Positions 24,869 through 32,688 of a DNA stretch of 64,000 nt are shown piece by piece. The notes below the pieces were generated by a model, which was given only the letters and a program-made list of their open reading frames with translations, did not search any database and was not told the DNA's origin. The stretch is from Salinirubellus salinus (GTDB taxonomy: Archaea > Halobacteriota > Halobacteria > Halobacteriales > Haloarculaceae): contig NZ_CP104003.1 in NCBI RefSeq assembly GCF_025231485.1, positions 3,921,960 through 3,985,959 of the forward strand, written 5' to 3'. Each line of letters begins with the position of its first letter. Positions within the stretch are counted from its first letter, which is position 1. Made by a program: the position numbers and the translations under genes.

Positions 24869-25188
24869 GACTCGGCGACCTCGCCGACGTGGTCCGCAGC
24901 AAGAACGCCGGCGTCCACTACGTCACCGTCGACGTCCTGTTCCACGACTACGCGACGTTCGAGGCCGTCCGCGACGCGGAGGTGCTCTCGGCGGCGACCG
25001 TCGCCGACCGCTACGGGCTCCCGGTAGAGGACGTGCGCTTCTTCGTCTACGAGCCGGGACTGGCGTTCAAGGCGACGTTCCCCCGCGAGCACGTCGCGGG
25101 GGGCCCGGGCGACCCCGACCTCTACGGCGCGCAGCAGCACGCGCCCTTGCTGGCCGTCGAGGTGCCCGTCGACACGGCCGACCCGTAG
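24865..25188 (+). CDS. DUF4387 (AtuA-associated small domain) protein
   Basis: The 107-residue protein has the MRLGDLADVVRSKNAGVHYVTVDVLF opening and QHAPLLAVEVP ending of DUF4387. This domain is found fused to or beside AtuA-type proteins. Its ATG overlaps the AtuA-like stop (ATGA). It is the last gene of the SnoaL-LLM-AtuA-DUF4387 operon. No catalytic residues can be named, although the R-S-K-N-A-G segment is highly conserved in the family. Confidence 0.85.
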   Translation: MRLGDLADVVRSKNAGVHYVTVDVLFHDYATFEAVRDAEVLSAATVADRYGLPVEDVRFFVYEPGLAFKATFPREHVAGGPGDPDLYGAQQHAPLLAVEVPVDTADP

Positions 25189-25218
25189 TCTTTTGTCGGC
25201 TGCCGGTGGATAGCAACC

Positions 25219-26613
25219 ATGCCAACGAGTACCGTAGACCTCGTCGTGCGCAACGCACGGGTCGTCACGCCCTCCGGCACTATCCACGGCGGGGTCGCCT
25301 GTGACGACGGCGTCGTCGTAGCCGTGGGTGCCGACGCGACCCTCCCCGAGGGCGACACCGACGTCGACGCCGGGGGGAACTTCTGTCTCCCGGGGCTCGT
25401 CGACCCACACGTCCACCTCGGCCGGCGGGACCTGGGCTATCCCGAACAGCTCGAGATCGACTTCGAGACCGAGACCCGCGGTGCCATCCACGGCGGCGTC
25501 ACGACCCTGTTCAACTTCGTCGAGCAGGAGGGTCACTACGTTCCCGACCTCGACCACTACCGCGAACTGGGTGAGGCGAACTCGTACACGGACTTCGGCT
25601 TCCACATGGTGATGAGCCACGCCCACCACATCGACGAGGTCCGTGACCTCGCGGCGGCGGGCGTCACCTCGTTCAAGATGTTCTACAACATGTACAAGTA
25701 CACGGATATCGACATCGAGCCGTGCGAGGCCGACCGCGTCTCTCGCGTGCTCTCGCAGGTGTCTGACATCCCGGGTGCCGTCGGCATGTTCCACGCGGAG
25801 AACGCGGAGTTACAGCGGGAGTGTGAGCGCGACGCGAAGGCGTCCGGCAGCCACGACCTGCGGGCGTGGGCCGACGCCTCGCCACCGGCGGCCGAGGCGA
25901 TGCAGATCGACCAGATCGGCCACCTCACCCGGTTCACGGACGCCGACGCCTACGTCGTCCACATCTCCAGCGCGGAGGGCGTCGAGGCGACCGAGCGCTG
26001 GCAGGAGAAGGGCGTCCGCGTGAGCGGTGAGACGCTCGTCACGTTCCTCGCGAACACCGTCGAGGACGACCTCGGCGTCTGGGGGAAGGTGTCGCCCCCG
26101 CTGCGCGAACCCCACCACCAGGAGGCGCTCTGGGCCGCCATCCGCCGTGGTGTCGTCGACCACGTCGGCACCGACCACATCGCCACCAGCGTCGAGGAAC
26201 ACGAGATGGGCGAGGGCCAGCACGGGCCGCACCTCTGGGACGCCCCGCCGGGTATCCAGCCCGGGCTGGAGTTCCTCCTCCCGATGATGCTCACCGAGGG
26301 CTACAACCAGAACCGCATCTCGATGGAGCGGCTAGTCGAGGTGTGTTCCACCAACAACGCGAAGCGGTTCGGCATCTACCCGCAGAAGGGCGCCATCGCG
26401 GTGGGGTCCGACGCCGACCTCGTCGTCGTCGACACCGAGGCCACCGCCACCGTCGACGACGACTTCTTCCACACCCGCGAGCCGCGGTGGTCGTCGGTCC
26501 ACGGCCGCGAGGTACAGGGGCTCGCGACACACACGGTCGTCGGCGGCGAACTCGCCGTCAGGGAGGGCGAACTGCTCGTCGAGAAGGGTGGCGGTTCGTT
26601 CCTCGCCCGCTGA
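25219..26613 (+). CDS. Hydantoinase/dihydropyrimidinase-like cyclic amidohydrolase, copy 3
   Basis: The 464-residue protein keeps His64-x-His66 (DPHVHLG), the lysine ligand Lys153 (VTSFKMFYNMYKY), the VHISSAEG histidine and VGTDHI aspartate. It is more distant from copies 1 and 2 than they are from each other; it has no DNA-identical blocks and the order of partner genes is reversed (amidohydrolase first, amidase second). A TTTT-type AT-rich spot at 25190-25197, about 22-29 nt before the ATG, suggests its own promoter. It may act on a different ring, or in the same pathway under different control. Confidence 0.9.
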   Translation: MPTSTVDLVVRNARVVTPSGTIHGGVACDDGVVVAVGADATLPEGDTDVDAGGNFCLPGLVDPHVHLGRRDLGYPEQLEIDFETETRGAIHGGVTTLFNFVEQEGHYVPDLDHYRELGEANSYTDFGFHMVMSHAHHIDEVRDLAAAGVTSFKMFYNMYKYTDIDIEPCEADRVSRVLSQVSDIPGAVGMFHAENAELQRECERDAKASGSHDLRAWADASPPAAEAMQIDQIGHLTRFTDADAYVVHISSAEGVEATERWQEKGVRVSGETLVTFLANTVEDDLGVWGKVSPPLREPHHQEALWAAIRRGVVDHVGTDHIATSVEEHEMGEGQHGPHLWDAPPGIQPGLEFLLPMMLTEGYNQNRISMERLVEVCSTNNAKRFGIYPQKGAIAVGSDADLVVVDTEATATVDDDFFHTREPRWSSVHGREVQGLATHTVVGGELAVREGELLVEKGGGSFLAR

Positions 26614-26640
26614 CCGCAACGGTAAGGTAGTCGGCCGCGA

Positions 26641-26655
26641 GTGTGACTGCCACAC
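26641..26655 (+). promoter_or_regulatory. Start-abutting element, copy 5 (before amidase copy 3)
   Basis: gtgtgactgccacac is directly followed by the ATG at 26656. Arms GTGTG and CACAC are perfect around five bases, the cleanest copy of the element. The gap between the hydantoinase stop and this ATG is 42 bp and the element takes up the last 15 of them, so amidase copy 3 may be separately controlled. Confidence 0.6.
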
Positions 26656-27315
26656 ATGCCCGAACGACCGTGGGACAGCCTGCTGTCCGACCGGGACCGC
26701 GAGGTCATCGAAGCGGCCGGCTACGACGAGGCGGGGGCGTCGAACTGGGACACTCGCGGCGTCGGCGACCGCCCGATGCTGCTGGTCGTCGACGTCCAGC
26801 GTGTCACCGTCGGCGCGGACGTCCCCATCACCGAGGCCGTCGAGGAGTCGCGTATCGCCATGGGCGAGGTCGCCCACCGGGCGCTCGAACACCTCGTCCC
26901 GTTCGTCGAGTTCGTCCGCGAGCAGGGGATTCCAGTCGCTCACACCCGGGTCGTCCCCCCGGCGTACGACCCCGACGACCCCGAGGTACAGATCGTCGAC
27001 GCACTCGCCCCGCTGGACGACGAACCCGTCGTCGACAAGCGGTACGCGAGTGCGTTCTTCGGGACGGACCTCGTCTCGCGCCTCGTGCGCGCCGACGTCG
27101 ACACGCTCGTCGTCGTCGGGGACACCACGAGCGGCTGTCTGCGCGCCACGGTCGTCGACGCCCAGCAGTTCGGGTTCAAGGTGGTCGTCCCCGAGGAGTG
27201 CGTGTTCGACCGCGTCGACCTCTCGCACCGGGCGAGCCTGCTCGACATGTGGATGAAGTACGCCGACGTCCGGCCGACGAGCGAGGTCCGCGAGCTGCTC
27301 GCGGGGGAGTCGTGA
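26656..27315 (+). CDS. Isochorismatase-superfamily amidase, copy 3
   Basis: The 219-residue protein is very like copy 1. It shares the N-terminal EAAGYDEAGASNWDTRG region, Asp46 (LVVDVQ), Lys128 (VVDKRYASAFFGTDL), Cys161 (TTSGCLRATVVDA) and the C-terminal LLDMWMKYADV segment. A carbamoyl- or maleamate-type amidase is the family reading. It follows hydantoinase copy 3 on the same strand by 42 bp and precedes the aconitase-type hydratase genes. Its start is fixed by the abutting 15-bp element. Confidence 0.9.
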   Translation: MPERPWDSLLSDRDREVIEAAGYDEAGASNWDTRGVGDRPMLLVVDVQRVTVGADVPITEAVEESRIAMGEVAHRALEHLVPFVEFVREQGIPVAHTRVVPPAYDPDDPEVQIVDALAPLDDEPVVDKRYASAFFGTDLVSRLVRADVDTLVVVGDTTSGCLRATVVDAQQFGFKVVVPEECVFDRVDLSHRASLLDMWMKYADVRPTSEVRELLAGES

Positions 27316-27333
27316 CCCCGCGAGCCGGGAAAC

Positions 27334-27340
27334 GGTTATC
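27334..27340 (+). promoter_or_regulatory. TATA box for hydratase operon 1
   Basis: An AT-rich ggttatc lies 25-31 nt before the ATG at 27365, the spacing of a leaderless transcript. It favours that ATG over the in-frame ATG at 27380. Confidence 0.45.
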
Positions 27341-27364
27341 CTACCCCCCGTTGGACTAGCGGGT

Positions 27365-28621
27365 ATGGCTGCTGGTACCATGGCCCAGCAGATACTGGCG
27401 TCGCACACGGACGCAACGTCGGTATCACCGGGCGAACACGTCACCGTCGAGCCCGACTGGGTGCTCGCACACGACCTCTCGACCTACCCCGTCAAGGGGC
27501 GGATGGCACAGCTCGGGTACGACCGGGTCGCCCACCCCGAGAACGTCGTCATCGTCTTCGACCACCACGTCCCCTCCGCGAGCGAGGTCATCTCCGACCA
27601 CATGAACGAGGTGGAGGCGTGGGTCCGCGAGCAGGGCATCGAGCACTTCCACCCCGCCGGGTCGGGCATCTGTCACAACGTGCTGGTCGAGGAGGGGTAC
27701 TCGGTCCCCGGTGCGCTCATGCTCGGCGCGGACTCCCACACGACGAGCCACGGCGCCTACGGGGCGTACGCCACGGGCATCGGCCACACCGACTGCGCCG
27801 AGGTGCTCGGCTCGGGTGAACTCTGGTTGCGCGTCCCCGAGACCAAGAAGCTCGTCGTCGAGAACACCCTGCCCGAGGGGACCACCGCGAAGGACCTCGG
27901 CCTCGCCATCATGGGCCGGCTGACGGCGAAGGGGGCCATCTACGACGCGATCGAGTACCACGGCGAGGGCGTCGAGGCGCTGGCGATGTACGAGCGTCGC
28001 ACGCTCTCGAACCTCGCGGTCGAACTCGGTGCGGTGACGGGGATGGTCCCCCCGGACGACACCACCGAGGCGTACCTCGAGGGTCGGGCCCTGCTCGACT
28101 ACGAGCCGGTCGTCCCCCGCGAGGACGCCGAGTACGCCGCCGAGGTCCACCTCGACGCGAGCGAGGTCGTGCCGCTGCTGGCGACGCCGTCGCAGGTCGA
28201 CAACATCAGCACCGTCGAGTCGAACGCCGGCGTCCACGTCGACCAGGTGTTCGTCGGCAGCTGCAACAACAGCTCCTACGAGGACCTCGCGGCGTTCGCC
28301 GGCCTCCTGGCCGGCGAGCAGGTCGCCCCCGGTACCGACCTCGTCGTCGTCCCCGGGAGCAAGCAGGCACTCCTCCGGCTGAACGAGGAGGGGCTGTCCA
28401 ACGACATTGTCGAGGCGGGCGGCATCATCTCGCCGCCCGGCTGTGGTCCCTGTTTCGGCGCCCACGGCGGCATCCTCGGCGAGGGCGACGTCTGCCTCGG
28501 GACGATGAACCGGAACTTCCCCGGCCGGATGGGGCCCGGAGAGATCTACCTCGGGAGCCCGGAGACGGCCGCCGCGACGGCCATCTACGGCGAGATCACC
28601 GACCCCCGAGAGGTACGATGA
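27365..28621 (+). CDS. Aconitase-superfamily hydratase, large subunit (LeuC/DmdA-like), set 1
   Basis: The 418-residue protein has the [4Fe-4S] cysteines in VGSCNNSSYED and PPGCGPCFGAHGG, and the DHHVPSAS and GADSHTTSHGAYGAYATGIGHTD motifs of isopropylmalate dehydratase-type large subunits. The ATG of the small-subunit gene overlaps its stop. No leucine-biosynthesis genes are nearby. The lyase at 29129 suggests a dimethylmaleate- or methylmaleate-type hydratase, as DmdAB is paired with dimethylmalate lyase in nicotinate fermentation. That substrate assignment is inference; homoaconitase or citramalate dehydratase are alternatives. Confidence 0.88.
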   Translation: MAAGTMAQQILASHTDATSVSPGEHVTVEPDWVLAHDLSTYPVKGRMAQLGYDRVAHPENVVIVFDHHVPSASEVISDHMNEVEAWVREQGIEHFHPAGSGICHNVLVEEGYSVPGALMLGADSHTTSHGAYGAYATGIGHTDCAEVLGSGELWLRVPETKKLVVENTLPEGTTAKDLGLAIMGRLTAKGAIYDAIEYHGEGVEALAMYERRTLSNLAVELGAVTGMVPPDDTTEAYLEGRALLDYEPVVPREDAEYAAEVHLDASEVVPLLATPSQVDNISTVESNAGVHVDQVFVGSCNNSSYEDLAAFAGLLAGEQVAPGTDLVVVPGSKQALLRLNEEGLSNDIVEAGGIISPPGCGPCFGAHGGILGEGDVCLGTMNRNFPGRMGPGEIYLGSPETAAATAIYGEITDPREVR

Positions 28622-29121
28622 TGGAGCGAACGGGCCGCGTCCACGTCCTCCCGGCCGACGTGGACACCGACCAGATCATCCCCGGCGAGTACCTGACGAC
28701 CGTCCCCGACGAGGAACTCGGAGAGTACGCCCTGCGCGGCTACGACCCCGAGTTCGCCGAGCGCGTCGAACCGGGCGACGTCATCGTCGCAGGTGGCAAC
28801 TTCGGGCTCGGCTCCTCGCGGGAGTCCGCGGCCGTGGCGCTGAAGAACGCCGGTATCGGGGCCGTCGTCGCCGAGTCGTTCGCCCGCATCTTCTACCGCA
28901 ACGCCGTCAACGTCGGCCTCCCCATCGCCACGGTCCCCGGCATCACCGACCACGTCTCGGCGGGCGACACGCTCCGCGTCGACGTCGCCGAGGGCGAGGT
29001 CGAGAACGTCACGACCGGCGAGACGTTCACGTTCAGTCCCCTCCCTCCCGACCTGCTCGAGATCCTCGACGCGGGCGGACTGGTCGCGCTCCGACAGCGC
29101 CAGAACCGGTCGGACTCGTGA
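28618..29121 (+). CDS. Aconitase-superfamily hydratase, small subunit (LeuD/DmdB-like), set 1
   Basis: The 167-residue swivel domain has DVDTDQIIPGEYL and NFGLGSSRESAAVAL, typical of LeuD-like small subunits, where the SSRE region binds substrate carboxylates. It is coupled to the large subunit by an ATGA overlap. It converges on the lyase gene at 29129, seven bases away. Together they should form a heterodimer that adds or removes water from a hydroxy-dicarboxylate. Confidence 0.88.
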   Translation: MMERTGRVHVLPADVDTDQIIPGEYLTTVPDEELGEYALRGYDPEFAERVEPGDVIVAGGNFGLGSSRESAAVALKNAGIGAVVAESFARIFYRNAVNVGLPIATVPGITDHVSAGDTLRVDVAEGEVENVTTGETFTFSPLPPDLLEILDAGGLVALRQRQNRSDS

Positions 29122-29128
29122 CTCGCCC

Positions 29129-30019
29129 TCAGTCCAGTTTCGCGTACCGCTCCGCGTACGCGTCCTCGCGCTCGTCGGCCGCTCGTTCGAAGGCGGTCCA
29201 CTCGTGGAGCAGCGTGATGTCGTCACGCTCGCCCCACTCGACCATCTCGTCCAACACCGACGCCTGACTCCCCTCCGAGATCACGGTCTCGTAGACGTGC
29301 CGGATGGTGTGGAGCGCGGCCTTGAACGCGTCCGACGGGTAGATGGCCACGTCGTAGCCCGCCCCGGTGAGTTCCTCGCGGGACAGCGGCGGCGTCTTCC
29401 CCTTCGCCGCCATGTTCGCGAGGTGTGGCCCCTCGACCGCGGTGGTGACCTCGCGCATCGTCTCGACGTCGGTCGGGGCCTCCACGAACAGCACGTCCGC
29501 GCCCGCCTCCCGGTAGAGTCGAGCGCGGCGGATGGCCTCCTCGACGCCGTGGACCGCGAGGGCGTCGGTGCGGGCGACGACGAGGAACTCGTCGCTCTCC
29601 CGCGCCTCGGTGGCGGCCTCGACCTTCGCGGCGAACTCCGGGGCCTCGACCACGCGTTTCCCCTCGAAGTGCCCGCACTTCTTGGGGAAGTCCTGGTCCT
29701 CCAGCTGGATGGCCGAGACGCCCGCTCGCTCGTACTCCCGTACCGTGCGCCGGACGTTCAGGGCGTTGCCGTAGCCGGTGTCGCCGTCCGCCACCAGCGG
29801 CACGTCGATGGCCCCGGCCATCTGTCGGGCGCGTCGCGCCATCTCGGTCATCGTCGTCAGCCCGATGTCGGGCCCTCCGTGTGTCGAGGAGGAGACACAC
29901 GAACCGGACATGTAGACGGCCTCCGCCCCGGCCTGCTCGGCCATCCGCGCGGTGAGCGCGTCCCAGGCGCCGTGTACCATCAGTAGCTCGTCGTCCGCGA
30001 TGCGGTCTGCGAGTCGCAT
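29129..30019 (-). CDS. Isocitrate lyase/PEP-mutase superfamily C-C lyase (methylisocitrate or dimethylmalate lyase type)
   Basis: The 296-residue TIM-barrel protein has MSGSCVSSSTHGGPDIG, VADGDTGYGNALNVRRTV and QLEDQDFPKKCGH; the KKCGH motif (Cys115) marks true lyases of this superfamily. Relatives include methylisocitrate lyase (PrpB), 2,3-dimethylmalate lyase and oxaloacetate decarboxylase. It converges with the aconitase-type operon. Hydration of an alkylmaleate followed by cleavage to pyruvate plus propionate (or succinate) fits both. A TATA-like ctttgtac is 22-31 nt before the ATG. Confidence 0.88.
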   Translation of the reverse strand: MRLADRIADDELLMVHGAWDALTARMAEQAGAEAVYMSGSCVSSSTHGGPDIGLTTMTEMARRARQMAGAIDVPLVADGDTGYGNALNVRRTVREYERAGVSAIQLEDQDFPKKCGHFEGKRVVEAPEFAAKVEAATEARESDEFLVVARTDALAVHGVEEAIRRARLYREAGADVLFVEAPTDVETMREVTTAVEGPHLANMAAKGKTPPLSREELTGAGYDVAIYPSDAFKAALHTIRHVYETVISEGSQASVLDEMVEWGERDDITLLHEWTAFERAADEREDAYAERYAKLD

Positions 30020-30076
30020 GGCACCCGTGCGAGACGGGGGTACAAAGCGCCTGTGCCACCTCTCAGCCGGGCGAGA

Positions 30077-30841
30077 CTATCCGGTCGTGTGGATGCCGCC
30101 GTCGACCACCAGCGAGTGGCCGGTGACGTACGCCGACCGGTCGCTGGCGAGGTAGACGGCCGCCTCGGCGACGTCCTCGGGCTGTCCGAACCGTCTGAGC
30201 GGGATGCGTTCCTCGAAGGCGTCGCCCCGCGCGGTGCCGATGACCTTCGAGTCCGACCGCGTCATCTCGGACTCGACGACGCCGGGGTGGATGGCGTTCA
30301 CCCTGACGGCCGGACCGAGCGCGTCGGCCATCGCGTACGTCATCAGCCGGACCGCGCCCTTCGACGCGCAGTACGCGACGTAGTCGCCGACGCCGTACAG
30401 GCCGGCGGTACTGGAGAGGTTGATGACACTCCCCTCGTCCATGCGTCTGGCCGCGGCCTGTGCGCCGAAGAACGCCCCCTTCGCGTTCACGTCCATCGCC
30501 CGGTCGAACTCCGCCTCGGTCGTCTCGAGGAAGTCGGCGAGGACGAACACGCCGGCGTTGTTGACCATCACGTCGACGCCGCCAAACTCGTCGGCCGTGC
30601 CGACGGCGGTATCGAGCGCCTCGGGGTCGGTGACGTCGCACTCGACGAACGCCGCGGCCGCGTCGGTCTCGTCGGCGAGCCGTTCGTCCGTCGGCGAGCC
30701 ACCCTCGCGGGGGGCGCGCTGGCGGTCGGCGACGACCACCGCGCTCGCACCTTCGCGGGCGAACGCGAGACAGATATCCCGGCCGATGCCGCTCGCCCCG
30801 CCGGTGACGACCGCGACCCTGCCGTCGAGGTCGCCCGTCAT
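30077..30841 (-). CDS. Short-chain dehydrogenase/reductase, copy 1
   Basis: The 254-residue protein is a classical SDR: VTGGASGIG cofactor motif, NNAG at the fourth strand, and active-site Tyr-x3-Lys in YCASK, ending with the YVTGHSLVVDGG segment. It oxidises or reduces a hydroxyl/keto group with NAD(P). Its ATG overlaps the stop of the LLM oxidoreductase gene, so the two form an operon. It could interconvert a hydroxy-acid or alcohol formed by that enzyme. Confidence 0.9.
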   Translation of the reverse strand: MTGDLDGRVAVVTGGASGIGRDICLAFAREGASAVVVADRQRAPREGGSPTDERLADETDAAAAFVECDVTDPEALDTAVGTADEFGGVDVMVNNAGVFVLADFLETTEAEFDRAMDVNAKGAFFGAQAAARRMDEGSVINLSSTAGLYGVGDYVAYCASKGAVRLMTYAMADALGPAVRVNAIHPGVVESEMTRSDSKVIGTARGDAFEERIPLRRFGQPEDVAEAAVYLASDRSAYVTGHSLVVDGGIHTTG

Positions 30842-31827
30842 GACCCCTCCGGCGCGAGCGCGGCCATCGTGTCCCGCAGGCCGTCCTCGTCGGCGCTCAT
30901 CGGGGCGCGGACGATGGGGAGGTCGAGTCCCGCGTCCCGGAGCTCGTCGAGCTGGGCCCGGACGTCGTCGGGGGTCCCCACGACGCCGACGCTCTCGACG
31001 AATCCCTCGGAGAGCTCGTCCACGGCGTCGGCGTCGGTGTCGGCGGCCTGTGCGGCGTCCACCTCGTCGTCGTAGCCCGCCTCGCGGGCGATGCCCTCGT
31101 AGTAGCCGGGGATGTGCCGGAGGTACTGGACGACGTGGTGGGCCGCGGCACGATAGGCCGCGTCGGCGTCCTCGTCGACCGACGTGAGCAGGTACATCGC
31201 CACGTCCACGTCGTCGACCGACCGGCCGGCCCGCTCGGCACCCTCGCGGAGCCACCCCATCGCCTCGCGGAAGCGGTCGACGGGGTAGAGGTACGGGAGC
31301 CAGCCATCGGCGTACTCGCCCGTCAGGCGGACGTTGCCCGGGCCGAGCGCGGCGTTGTAGATGGGGACCGTCGAGCGGACCGGCTCGAACGCCTCCCAGA
31401 ACCTCGTCCGCTCGGGCGAGAAGAACTCGCCCTCGAACGGTTCGTCCACGCCGGCTAGGTACCGGCGGACGAGCCCGATGTACTCGGCCATCCGGGGGAG
31501 GGGTCGCTCGAACGGGACGCCGTGGAAGCCCTCGACGACACCCGGGTGCGCCACGCCGAGCCCGAGGCTGGCCCGGCCGTCGGAGTGCGCATCGAGCGTC
31601 GCCGTCGCCTGCGCGAGCACGGCGGGCGTCCGGGAGTAGACGTTCACGATGGACGCACCGAGGCCGATCTCGTCGGTGGCGGTCGCCCACCGCTCCAGTT
31701 TCCCGAACGCGGTCTTGCCCTGTCCTTCGCCGGTCCAGATGCTCTCGTAGCCGAGCCGCTCTGCCTCACGGACGACTCCGAGGTCGTCCAGCAGCCCGAT
31801 AGAGAGCGCGGTGCGTTCACTGGTCAC
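30838..31827 (-). CDS. LLM-class flavin/F420-dependent oxidoreductase, copy 2
   Basis: The 329-residue protein parallels the one at 22524 throughout (GYESIWTGEGQGKTAFGKLE, LGLGVAHPGVVEGFHG, YNAALGPGNVRLTG). It starts with GTG; 31827 is chosen, with another in-frame GTG at 31836 as the alternative. Bases 31681-31722 are identical to part of copy 1. A GTGTGA half-site occurs just before the start, but without its matching arm. Its operon partner is a short-chain dehydrogenase. Two LLM paralogues with different partners suggest two related oxidations. Confidence 0.85.
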   Translation of the reverse strand: MTSERTALSIGLLDDLGVVREAERLGYESIWTGEGQGKTAFGKLERWATATDEIGLGASIVNVYSRTPAVLAQATATLDAHSDGRASLGLGVAHPGVVEGFHGVPFERPLPRMAEYIGLVRRYLAGVDEPFEGEFFSPERTRFWEAFEPVRSTVPIYNAALGPGNVRLTGEYADGWLPYLYPVDRFREAMGWLREGAERAGRSVDDVDVAMYLLTSVDEDADAAYRAAAHHVVQYLRHIPGYYEGIAREAGYDDEVDAAQAADTDADAVDELSEGFVESVGVVGTPDDVRAQLDELRDAGLDLPIVRAPMSADEDGLRDTMAALAPEGS

Positions 31828-31841
31828 GGGTCTCACACCCG

Positions 31842-31873
31842 CCGTTTCCCGGCGGCGGGGAAAACGGTTCCCC
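31842..31873. promoter_or_regulatory. Nested palindromes between LLM copy 2 and the ABC ATPase gene
   Basis: GGGGAA and TTCCCC pair around five bases at 31857-31873, overlapping a second inverted repeat (CCGTTT at 31842 with AAACGG at 31861-31867). They lie upstream of a TATA-like cttaata at 31906-31912 for the ABC ATPase gene. A similar GGGAAC-G-GTTCCC palindrome occurs at 51747. Confidence 0.35.
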
Positions 31874-31905
31874 TCGACCGAGCGACGGATCGACCGAGAC
31901 AAACG

Positions 31906-31912
31906 CTTAATA
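31906..31912 (+). promoter_or_regulatory. TATA box for the ABC ATPase pair
   Basis: cttaata lies 27-33 nt before the ATG at 31939 and stands out against GC-rich flanks. It supports transcription starting at or just before the ATG. Confidence 0.5.
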
Positions 31913-31938
31913 CCGGCGCACGAAGTGTAACACGACAG

Positions 31939-32688
31939 ATGGCACCACTCCTCGATGTCGACGGGCTCACCAAACGGTTCGGTGCGCTCGTCGCCAACGA
32001 CGGCGTCTCCCTCTCGGTGGCCGACGGCGAGGTCAGAGGCATCATCGGCCCCAACGGGAGCGGGAAGTCGACGTTCTTCAACACGCTCACCGGGTTCTAC
32101 CGCTCCGACGGCGGCACCGTCACCTTCGACGGCACCGACATCAGCGGCTGGAAACCCTACCGCATCGCCCAGCAGGGGCTCGCGCGTACGTTCCAGATCG
32201 TCTCCCCGTTCGAGGACCTCACCGTCCGCGAGAACCTGCTCGCGGTCCACACCCCCGGCCTGCGCGTCACCAAGGAGAAGGGGAAGCGGGCCGACGAGGT
32301 CCTCGAGTTCCTCGAGATCGACCACATCGCGGACAACGAGGCGTCCGAGATGAGCGGCGGGCAGCAGAAGTTGCTCGAGCTCGCACGGGTGCTGATGCTC
32401 GACCCGAAGTGCATCCTGCTGGACGAGCCGACCGCGGGCGTCAACCCCGCGCTCCAGGACCGCATCCTCGACCGGCTGGAGGAGATGAACGAGCGCGGGA
32501 CCACCTTCGTCATCGTCGAGCACGACATGTCCCTCATCCAGCGGTTCGCCGACAGCGTCACCGTGTTCGACCAGGGCCAGGTCATCGCCGAGGGCGACTT
32601 CGACGAGGTGACCCGCGAGACCCGGGTCCGGGAGGCGTACCTCGGGACGGACGCCGACGCCGAGACCACGGAGGACCTCCTCACATGA
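31939..32688 (+). CDS. livG: Branched-chain-type ABC transporter ATPase 1 (LivG-like)
   Basis: The 249-residue ATPase has Walker A GPNGSGKST, the Q-loop in ARTFQIV, signature MSGGQQKLLELARVLM, Walker B CILLDEPTAG and the switch His in VIVEHDM. The GVNPAL segment and AEG-DFDEVT ending are typical of the LivG class in branched-chain amino acid/amide/urea importers. Its stop overlaps the livF-like ATG (ATGA). The cognate binding protein and permeases are at 35901-39269, separated by genes for a MmgE/PrpD protein and an EamA transporter. Confidence 0.92.
   Translation: MAPLLDVDGLTKRFGALVANDGVSLSVADGEVRGIIGPNGSGKSTFFNTLTGFYRSDGGTVTFDGTDISGWKPYRIAQQGLARTFQIVSPFEDLTVRENLLAVHTPGLRVTKEKGKRADEVLEFLEIDHIADNEASEMSGGQQKLLELARVLMLDPKCILLDEPTAGVNPALQDRILDRLEEMNERGTTFVIVEHDMSLIQRFADSVTVFDQGQVIAEGDFDEVTRETRVREAYLGTDADAETTEDLLT

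Noticed and set aside
27365-29121. LeuCD for leucine biosynthesis
   Set aside because: No leuA, leuB or ilv genes are nearby, a second similar pair exists at 47305, and the adjacent lyase points to a catabolic hydratase. Not fully excluded.
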